Source: an uncultured Devosia sp. (GTDB lineage: Bacteria > Pseudomonadota > Alphaproteobacteria > Rhizobiales > Devosiaceae). From it: a stretch of DNA of 11,263 bases. Positions 6,190-11,263 of the stretch are shown here, piece by piece. The notes beneath the pieces are model-generated. The model had not been told where the DNA came from. It ran no database searches and saw only the letters and a list, made by a program, of their open reading frames with translations. Location: assembly GCA_913775215.1 (NCBI GenBank), contig CAJYKO010000228.1:1-11263 (forward strand), written 5' to 3'. The position numbers were made by a program, and so were the translations under genes. Numbering within the stretch: position 1 is the first letter of the stretch; every line of letters starts with the position of its first letter.

Positions 6190-6669
6190 TTAGAGCAACT
6201 TTTCGATATCGCCCGCGATATCGGCGGGTTCGGTCGTCGGCGCATAGCGCTCGACAACGGCGCCTGACCGATCGATCAGAAACTTCGTAAAATTCCACTT
6301 GATGGCTTCGCTGCCCAGGATCCCCGGCGCGGATTCCTTGAGCCACTTGTAGAGGGGATGAGTGTCGTCGCCATTGACGTCGATGCGTGTGAAGACCGGG
6401 AACGTCACTCCATAATTGACCTCGCAGAAACTGGCAATTTCTTCGTTTGTGCCAGGCTCCTGCTCGGCGAACTGATTGCAAGGGAAGCCGAGCACAACAA
6501 ATCCGCGTTCGCCATATTGCTTAAAAAGCGCTTCGAGCCCGGCATATTGAGGCGTCAGACCGCACTTGCTTGCCACATTTACGATCAGAACGACCTTACC
6601 TTCAAACTCGGAAAGAGGTTGGTCAGCGCCCGAGAGCAGCGGCACGGAGAAGTCGGCAAGGGTCGTCAT
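6190..6669 (-). CDS. gpx: Glutathione peroxidase family protein (cysteine type)
   Basis: This 159-residue cytosolic peroxidase reduces hydrogen or lipid/alkyl hydroperoxides. The full catalytic tetrad is visible: Cys36 in NVASKCGLTPQY, Gln70 in the Q-E-P of CNQFAEQEPG, and Trp125-Asn126 in IKWNFTKF. Further cysteines are Cys64 (FPCNQF) and Cys82 (SFCEVNYG). Cys36/64/82 are the same positions as in yeast Gpx3/Orp1, where Cys36 and Cys82 form the disulfide, so this is probably a 2-Cys, thioredoxin-type Gpx. It lacks the oligomerisation loop of tetrameric Gpx, as expected for this length. AGGA (6681-6678) lies 8 nt before the ATG. The upstream PBP gene ends only 57 bp away with a terminator between, so promoter space is tight. 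The Rdx gene follows after 22 nt and is likely in the same transcript. Confidence 0.95.
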   Translation of the reverse strand: MTTLADFSVPLLSGADQPLSEFEGKVVLIVNVASKCGLTPQYAGLEALFKQYGERGFVVLGFPCNQFAEQEPGTNEEIASFCEVNYGVTFPVFTRIDVNGDDTHPLYKWLKESAPGILGSEAIKWNFTKFLIDRSGAVVERYAPTTEPADIAGDIEKLL

Positions 6670-6700
6670 GGCTTAAGTCCTGAGGCGGGTGACGCTGAGA

Positions 6701-6723
6701 AAAAGGCCCCGTTGCGGGGCCTT
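6701..6723 (-). terminator. Intrinsic terminator after the PBP1A gene
   Basis: AAGGCCCCG (6703-6711) pairs perfectly with CGGGGCCTT (6715-6723) around a 3-nt loop. On the minus strand it runs into a TTTTT tract followed by CTC. The stem begins 3 nt beyond the PBP1A stop and ends about 30 nt before the gpx start, so it should insulate gpx from PBP1A transcription. Confidence 0.9.
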
Positions 6724-6726
6724 CTT

Positions 6727-9411
6727 TTAGTTTCCAAACAATAGATCCATCAAGGTCCGCTGCGAGCGCTCGTTTTGATAGGTCGGCGCTTCACCGCCTA
6801 CAGCCGCGGGTGGAGCGAACTGGTCGACAGGTTGCACCTGCTGGCCCTGGACCTGCTGCGGCTGGGTATTGGCCGCTGGCGCACTGGGCACCCAGACCTG
6901 CTGGCCCGTCGCCGGATCGACCACGAGAACCATGGGCAGACCGGTCTGCGGATCGATCGGCGCCGAATTGTCGACGGGCGCGGCCCCAAACCCATTGGGC
7001 TGGGCGTTCTGCAGCGGCAAGCCGGTGACCGGGTCGATCTGATTGCCTTGCGCATCATATTGCGGCTGGCTGTTCTCGACAGGCAGGCCCGTCGCCGGAT
7101 CGGTCATGGTGCCGGTCTGGATCGGCGGGTTCATCGTCCCGGTACCGCCGTTGACGCTAAGGGCCGGATTGGGTTGTCCAGTCGCCGGATCGATGGCGAC
7201 GACCTGCCCCGTTGCCGGATCGGTCATGGTCTGGACGGGCTGGCCCGTGCCGCCGTCGACATACTGCACCTGGGGCTGGCCCGTCGTCGGATCGATCACC
7301 GGCTGGCCGGTATTCGGGTCGATCACCTGCTGCGCGACAAGCTGACCCTGATAGGAGCCGCCAGGAATGGCTTGGGGCGAGCGGCCGGCGTGGGCCTTGG
7401 TCATGAACTCGGACCAGATTTGCGCCGGAACGTTGCCGCCGGATAGCGTGGTCTTGGTGTCATTGTCGTTGCCAAGCCAGACGCCGGTGACCATGGCCGA
7501 AGTGTAGCCGACAAAGAGCGCATCACGGGCGTTCTGGCTGGTGCCGGTCTTGCCGCCGAATTCCCAGCCGCCGAGATTGGCGCCGCGACCGGTGCCGACC
7601 TCGACCGCCGTTTCCAGCATGTCGTTCATTTCAGCGAGTACATTGGGGTCAACCACGCGGCCCGGGCCGGCATCGGACGATTCATAAAGAACCTTGCCGT
7701 CCTTACCGGTGATCTTGGTGATCACATTGGGAATGACGCCCATGCCACCATTGGCAAAGGGTGCGTAGGCCGAGGTGAGTTCGAGAAGGTTCACTTCCTG
7801 GGTGCCGAGCGCGATCGAGGGCACCGGGGTCATGGGCGAAGAAATGCCCATGCGCGTTGCCACCTCGATGACCTTTTCAGGCGTGACGTCGATAGCGAGA
7901 CGACCGGCGATGGTGTTGAGTGAATAGGCAAGGCCCTGCCGCAGCGTCACGGTGCCGGCATATTTGCCCGAGGCATTGCGGGGGCTCCAGCCATTATATT
8001 CGAACTGGGCGTCCTCGGCCAAAGTGTCGGGGGTATAGCCCTTTTCCATGGCGGCCATATAGACGAAGGGTTTGAAGGTCGAACCGGGCTGGCGCTTGGC
8101 CGTCACCGCGCGATTATATTGGCTCGCCTGATAATCGACACCACCCACCATAGCGCGAACAGTGCCATCGACATCCATGGCGACAAGCGCGCCCTGACTG
8201 AAGCCGCGGTTCTTGCCTTCATTGGCGACCGCTTCCTTGACGATGAACTCGGCGTCCTTCTGCATCTTCCAGTCGATGGTGGTCTGCACCACCACGTCGT
8301 CCTTGATCTCCCCAATATAGGAGGTCATCAGGCTTTCGACCCAATCGGCGACATAGGATTCAGAGCCGGCAACAACGGTGCGCACGGTTTCCTGGCTGGA
8401 ATCGATCTGGGCGGCGTCCGCTTCCTCGCGGGTGATATAGCCTTCCTGCGCCATCAGGTTGAGCACGATGCGCTGGCGCTCGATGGCGCGCTGCGGGTTG
8501 GCCTTGGGATTATAAGCCGAGGGCGCGGGCAAAATGCCGACAAGCATTGCGGCCTGGCCCAGTGAAAGATTGCGCGCGGACACGCCGAAGTAAGTCTGGG
8601 CCGCAGCTTCGATACCGGTGGCCCCCGCGCCGAAATAGACGCGGTTCATATAGAGTTCGAGGATTTCTTCCTTGGTGTAATTCTGTTCAAGCCACACGGC
8701 GAGGATCGCTTCCTGAACCTTACGGCCAAGGGTCTGGTCAGGCGTGAGGAACAGGTTTTTTGCCACCTGCTGGGTGAGCGTCGACGCGCCGCGAGTAACG
8801 CCGCGCGCTTCAATCGATTCAATGGCCACGGACAAAAGACCAATCGGGTCAACGCCGAAATGGGTCATGAAACGGCGGTCTTCCGAAGCGATGAAAGCCG
8901 CGGGCACATAGGCCGGCAACTCTCGGAACGTCACAGCCTCGCCGCCGGTCTGGCCACGGTTCGAAATCAGGCTGCCATCGGCTGCCAAAATACGAATATT
9001 GGGCGGACGGTCGGGAATGGCCCAGCTATTGGATGAAGGCAATTGCGCGCCATAATAGACAACCACCGCAATGACGGCGAGCCCGCCCCAGAGGCAAGCA
9101 ACAAAACCCCACCACAAAAGACCCATGAGGAAGCCACCGCTGCGCGAGCGACGCTTCTTAGGCTTGGCGGTTTCGGCCTTGCCCCTGCGCGGCTGTTTTT
9201 CCCCGCGCAGCGGTTTCTTGTTGCGCGGCGGCTTGCCGCCACCGCCCCCACCACCAATCGGGCCGCCTGATCGTTCGTCATCGACGAAACTACCGACAGA
9301 TTGTCCCAGGCTCGGCTCGACGCGAGCGCCTTTGGTTGCACGTGCTTGCGGCTTCGCCGTTTTATTGCGCTGGGCACCAACACGGTCATCGGCCGAAATG
9401 CGGAAGTCCAT
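6727..9411 (-). CDS. Class A penicillin-binding protein, PBP1A family (bifunctional transglycosylase/transpeptidase)
   Basis: This 894-residue inner-membrane enzyme polymerises and cross-links peptidoglycan in the periplasm. Order of parts: a basic cytoplasmic tail with a Gly tract (53-59) and many Lys/Arg (60-90); one membrane helix (about 94-120); a GT51 glycosyltransferase domain with catalytic Glu177 in SEDRRF, GASTLTQQ (208-215) and the KVQEAILAVWLE block (231-242); then the transpeptidase with SxxK Ser444 (GSTFK), SxN Ser497-Leu-Asn499 and KTGTS (621-625). All catalytic motifs are intact. After about 690 the protein continues for about 200 residues of Pro/Gln/Gly-rich sequence with DPxTG repeats, ending in LMDLLFGN. 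Beta-lactam binding at Ser444 is expected. It is transcribed alone, with a terminator directly downstream. The symbol is left blank because alphaproteobacteria carry several class A PBPs. Confidence 0.96.
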   Translation of the reverse strand: MDFRISADDRVGAQRNKTAKPQARATKGARVEPSLGQSVGSFVDDERSGGPIGGGGGGGKPPRNKKPLRGEKQPRRGKAETAKPKKRRSRSGGFLMGLLWWGFVACLWGGLAVIAVVVYYGAQLPSSNSWAIPDRPPNIRILAADGSLISNRGQTGGEAVTFRELPAYVPAAFIASEDRRFMTHFGVDPIGLLSVAIESIEARGVTRGASTLTQQVAKNLFLTPDQTLGRKVQEAILAVWLEQNYTKEEILELYMNRVYFGAGATGIEAAAQTYFGVSARNLSLGQAAMLVGILPAPSAYNPKANPQRAIERQRIVLNLMAQEGYITREEADAAQIDSSQETVRTVVAGSESYVADWVESLMTSYIGEIKDDVVVQTTIDWKMQKDAEFIVKEAVANEGKNRGFSQGALVAMDVDGTVRAMVGGVDYQASQYNRAVTAKRQPGSTFKPFVYMAAMEKGYTPDTLAEDAQFEYNGWSPRNASGKYAGTVTLRQGLAYSLNTIAGRLAIDVTPEKVIEVATRMGISSPMTPVPSIALGTQEVNLLELTSAYAPFANGGMGVIPNVITKITGKDGKVLYESSDAGPGRVVDPNVLAEMNDMLETAVEVGTGRGANLGGWEFGGKTGTSQNARDALFVGYTSAMVTGVWLGNDNDTKTTLSGGNVPAQIWSEFMTKAHAGRSPQAIPGGSYQGQLVAQQVIDPNTGQPVIDPTTGQPQVQYVDGGTGQPVQTMTDPATGQVVAIDPATGQPNPALSVNGGTGTMNPPIQTGTMTDPATGLPVENSQPQYDAQGNQIDPVTGLPLQNAQPNGFGAAPVDNSAPIDPQTGLPMVLVVDPATGQQVWVPSAPAANTQPQQVQGQQVQPVDQFAPPAAVGGEAPTYQNERSQRTLMDLLFGN
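6898..7320 (-). repeat. Imperfect DPxTG-coding repeats in the PBP1A tail
   Basis: Residues 698-838 of PBP1A contain at least eight copies of DP-x-TG followed by Q or L and often P: at 698, 707, 731, 741, 771, 793, 820 and 832. Degenerate GGTG copies sit near 720 and 755. At DNA level the plus strand repeats GTCGCCGGATCG-like units, and GCCGGATCGGTCATGGT occurs twice exactly. Spacing is irregular (9-38 residues), so this is a diverged repeat and not a perfect tandem array. Confidence 0.85.
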
Positions 9412-9713
9412 CGAGCAAACCTAATCCTGGGGGTCTGATGCCGCTTCTACCTTGTTCGCGTCCTGAGGGAAACAAAAGGTAAGTGAGCGGTTAAAGTCCA
9501 GCGGTACGCGACATACGACAATGACTGACGCGTCCTCTTTTCGGACAGCCCCTTCTCATCAGTAAATGTGGCCGGTTTATGTGATCTGGAGCAGTCGTGA
9601 CGCAAGTGTGTCCGGTTCGACACATCGATCACTTTGCAGTGGCGTCAGACTTCGGCTGGAACGGGGACATGGTCGACAGGATTAGAAGTGCATTGCTCAT
9701 CAAGGACTTTCCC
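9412..9713. other. 302-bp divergent intergenic region between PBP1A and the hydrolase
   Basis: It should contain the promoters of two divergent genes. I see a perfect inverted repeat at 9607-9624 and the 8-bp palindrome GACGCGTC at 9527-9534, but no convincing -35/-10 pair and no coding frame of recognisable character. The frame upstream of the hydrolase start stays open back to 9597, but its codons give no family-like sequence. Confidence 0.55.
9607..9624. repeat. Inverted repeat upstream of the hydrolase gene, possible operator
   Basis: TGTGTC (9607-9612) and GACACA (9619-9624) form a perfect 6-bp inverted repeat with a 6-bp spacer, about 90 bp before the hydrolase ATG. The size and symmetry would suit a dimeric repressor site, but no regulator gene lies in the window and chance is possible. 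Confidence 0.3.
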
Positions 9714-10535
9714 ATGCCAATGATTAAAACGCGCGACGGCACCTCCCTCTACGCCAAGGATTGGGGCCAGGGTCGACCGGTTATCCTGCTCCACGGCTGG
9801 CCACTTTCGGCCGATAGCTGGGACGACGGCGCGCTCGTTCTTGCTGAAGCCGGGTACCGCGCGATCGCTTATGACCGCCGCGGCTTCGGCCGATCAGAAC
9901 AGCCTTTTTCGGGCTACGAATACGATACGCTGGCAGACGATCTGGCCGATGTCATCGCGGCAACCGGGGCCGAAGACGCCGCACTCATCGGGTTTTCGAT
10001 GGGTGGCGGGGAAGTGGCGCGCTACATGTCGCGTCATGGCGGCAAGGGCATCAGCCAAGCAGGGCTCATCGCCTCGGTCGTGCCCTATATGCTCAAGACC
10101 GAAGACAATCCCGACGGTACGCCGCAGGAAACGTTCGAGGGCATGACCAAGGGCATGAAGGAAGACCGGGCGAAATTCTTTGCCCATTTCTTCAAGGATT
10201 TTTTTGGCATTTCGATGCTCGATCATCCGACCTCGGACGATGAAGCCCATCACGCCTGGGTCGTTGCCATGCAGGCCGGGCTCAAGCCCACGCTTGATTG
10301 CGCCAAGGCCTTTGCCACCACCGATTTTCGTCCGGACTTGGCCTCGTTCAATGTCCCGACGCTGATCGTGCACGGAACCGGCGACAAGACCGTGCCCATC
10401 GACGCCTCGGCCCGTGCCGCGGCGGCTGGGATCGCCAATGCCACACTGATTGAGTATGACGGCGCCCCGCACGGCCTTTTTGCAACGCACAAGGACCAGC
10501 TGATGGCTGATATCAAGGACTTCCTCGCGCGCTAA
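9714..10535 (+). CDS. Alpha/beta hydrolase, non-heme haloperoxidase/arylesterase-like
   Basis: This 273-residue alpha/beta-hydrolase has the catalytic triad in the usual order: nucleophile Ser95 in GFSMGGG (93-99), Asp224 in HGTGDKTVP (220-228) and His253 in GAPHGL (251-256). The oxyanion-hole region is LLHGWP (25-30). YDRRGFGRSEQP (53-64) and the TGAEDAALIGFSMGG block are typical of cofactor-free chloroperoxidases and related esterases, which hydrolyse esters and can show perhydrolase activity. The start is ATG 9714, chosen because AAGGA (9702-9706) lies 7 nt upstream and family members begin with a similar ...IKTRDGTSLYAKDWG; a frame open back to 9597 adds nothing recognisable. There is no signal peptide, so it is cytosolic. 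Substrate cannot be read from sequence. The secreted HExxH gene follows after 62 bp and may be cotranscribed. Confidence 0.92.
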   Translation: MPMIKTRDGTSLYAKDWGQGRPVILLHGWPLSADSWDDGALVLAEAGYRAIAYDRRGFGRSEQPFSGYEYDTLADDLADVIAATGAEDAALIGFSMGGGEVARYMSRHGGKGISQAGLIASVVPYMLKTEDNPDGTPQETFEGMTKGMKEDRAKFFAHFFKDFFGISMLDHPTSDDEAHHAWVVAMQAGLKPTLDCAKAFATTDFRPDLASFNVPTLIVHGTGDKTVPIDASARAAAAGIANATLIEYDGAPHGLFATHKDQLMADIKDFLAR

Positions 10536-10597
10536 GACCGTTGACGAGAGTAGTAGAGTCATCTTGCCGGATACGAAGTGGCAGGGCAGAAAGCATC

Positions 10598-11122
10598 ATG
10601 CGTTTTTGCCTTGCCCTTCTTATCTTTGTTGTCGGCAGTCTTTCGGCCCGTGCCGAAACTGCCCAGACAGCCTTTTCTGAAGCGATCGATCTCTTCGAGG
10701 CGGCCTTGCCCAGCCTGCCCGCCGAGGTCATGAGTGTCGATCTTTCAACCTACCGCGATGCGATCACCTTGCGAAAATTCCGCTCGGCCTATTGGGGCGG
10801 GACGCTTTCGCTTGGCGTTGCCGAAGCCGGCGAAGGTTCGGAGCGCTCGTGCAAGAGTTTTGCCGCCTTCGTGCGCTTGCCGCCGGAAAATGGCGAACTG
10901 CTGCTGACGCTATGCCCCCAATTTTCAACGCCGGGCGCTGACGCGCTGCGTCGCCTGACGATCATTCATGAAATGGTGCATGTCGTCGCTGGGCCCGACG
11001 AATGCCGGGCCATGGCTTTTGCCGCTACAGTCGAGAAAGCGGCGACCGGTACATTCACCCCGGTCGACCGCTACTGGTCTGCCAACAATTGCGCGGCAAG
11101 TGCATTTCGCTTGCCGCGATAA
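10598..11122 (+). CDS. Exported HExxH-motif protein, putative metallopeptidase of unknown family
   Basis: Read from ATG 10598 this is 174 residues with a signal peptide (MRFCLALLIFVVGSLSARA, likely cut after residue 19); a frame open from 10541 would bury it. The mature part carries TIIHEMVHVVAGPDECRAMAFA (121-142). His124, Glu125 and His128 form an HExxH zinc-peptidase motif. Glu135, in an ExxAxxFA helix pattern reminiscent of the third-ligand helix of ImmA/IrrE-type peptidases, could be a third ligand although it is unusually close (7 residues), and Glu146 is a second candidate. Four mature cysteines (85, 106, 136, 165) could form two disulfides, consistent with the periplasm. I do not recognise the family. 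No strong Shine-Dalgarno is seen. Its stop is 2 nt from that of the convergent oxidoreductase gene. Protease activity is inference from the motif. Confidence 0.75.
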   Translation: MRFCLALLIFVVGSLSARAETAQTAFSEAIDLFEAALPSLPAEVMSVDLSTYRDAITLRKFRSAYWGGTLSLGVAEAGEGSERSCKSFAAFVRLPPENGELLLTLCPQFSTPGADALRRLTIIHEMVHVVAGPDECRAMAFAATVEKAATGTFTPVDRYWSANNCAASAFRLPR

Positions 11123-11124
11123 TT

Positions 11125-11263
11125 TTACCGCCAGCCAAGGCTGGGCGCGACGTATGTCAGAATGCTCTCGATCACATGGGCGTTGTAGTCGACGCCGAGT
11201 TGGTTGGGCACGGTGAGGAGAAGCGTATCGGCTTCGGCGATGGCCTCGTCGCGCTTCAATTCC
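11125..11263 (-). CDS. Partial CDS: C-terminus of LLM-class (luciferase-like) flavin-dependent oxidoreductase
   Basis: A minus-strand frame enters from the right edge and ends at TAA 11127-11125, giving 45 residues. The segment ADTLLLTVPNQLGVDYNAHV followed by IESILTYVAPSLGWR is the typical C-terminal end of LLM-class flavin monooxygenases of the luciferase-like superfamily, which use reduced FMN in a TIM-barrel fold. The flavin-binding part is outside the window, so substrate and subgroup cannot be judged. It converges on the HExxH gene with a 2-nt gap and no hairpin terminator between them. Confidence 0.75.
   Translation of the reverse strand, partial: ELKRDEAIAEADTLLLTVPNQLGVDYNAHVIESILTYVAPSLGWR

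Noticed and set aside
5877..6257. Longer version of the SelW-like protein starting at 6257
   Set aside because: The extra 30 residues are Ser/Arg/Asn-rich, overlap the end of gpx and have no counterpart in the family. The start at 6167 is better.
6898..7320. DPxTG repeats read as a sortase (LPxTG) signal
   Set aside because: The motif is internal and repeated, is not followed by a membrane helix and basic tail, and the organism looks Gram-negative.
6775..7446. 223-codon plus-strand frame opposite the PBP1A tail
   Set aside because: It is the complement of repetitive coding sequence, and its Arg/Gly/Leu-rich product mirrors the repeat.
9894..10562. 222-codon minus-strand frame opposite the hydrolase
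   Set aside because: It is antisense to an alpha/beta hydrolase with an intact triad, and the product has no domain signs.
1..11263. Search for CRISPR, tRNA/rRNA, insertion sequences, toxin-antitoxin or defence genes
   Set aside because: I saw no regularly spaced repeats, transposase-like frames, terminal inverted repeats, cloverleaf sequences or defence domains. Gene content looks like core chromosome.

Overview
The window looks like ordinary chromosome of an alphaproteobacterium, most likely Hyphomicrobiales and possibly a Devosia-like genus. The genus is a guess from overall protein flavour. The grounds are high GC, an apparent MmcB-family start at the left edge, an alphaproteobacterial-type bifunctional PBP1A with a long repetitive tail, a short RlpA, a receiver-like protein with a GPDRR motif, and clustered GANTC (CcrM-type) sites. 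I see no transposase, integrase, tRNA, rRNA, CRISPR array or prophage gene.

Layout. From base 1 to 9411 nearly everything reads leftward (minus strand). (i) 1-2447 is a tight minus-strand set: two related MFS transporters overlapping by 4 nt, then the start of an mmcB-like gene overlapping the second transporter by 8 nt. (ii) 2525-3109 encodes a receiver-fold protein without its phosphorylation residues. (iii) 3256-3609 encodes a small exported RlpA-type protein, followed by a clean terminator. (iv) 3610-4047 holds no convincing gene but contains four GANTC sites in 36 bp and a CtrA-like half-site. (v) 4048-4683 encodes a 1-Cys peroxiredoxin with its own terminator. (vi) 4956-5231 (+) is a tiny acidic exported protein, convergent with a CreA-family lipoprotein (5268-5789) across a shared hairpin. 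(vii) 5877-6669 is a glutathione peroxidase plus SelW-like (Rdx) pair. (viii) 6727-9411 is a class A penicillin-binding protein. Rightward genes follow: an alpha/beta hydrolase (9714-10535) and an exported HExxH protein (10598-11122). The 3' end of a luciferase-like flavin oxidoreductase gene comes back on the minus strand to the window edge.

Two themes recur. One is peroxide and thiol defence: 1-Cys Prx, Gpx with three cysteines at positions 36, 64 and 82, and a CxxC SelW homologue. The other is the envelope: PBP1A, RlpA, CreA, the small secreted protein and the secreted HExxH protein. Apart from the probable gpx-rdx and MFS-MFS-mmcB operons, the genes appear to be separate units divided by terminators. 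I found no obvious new multi-gene system. The best leads are the GANTC cluster, the DPxTG repeat tail of PBP1A, the degenerate receiver, and the unassigned secreted HExxH protein.
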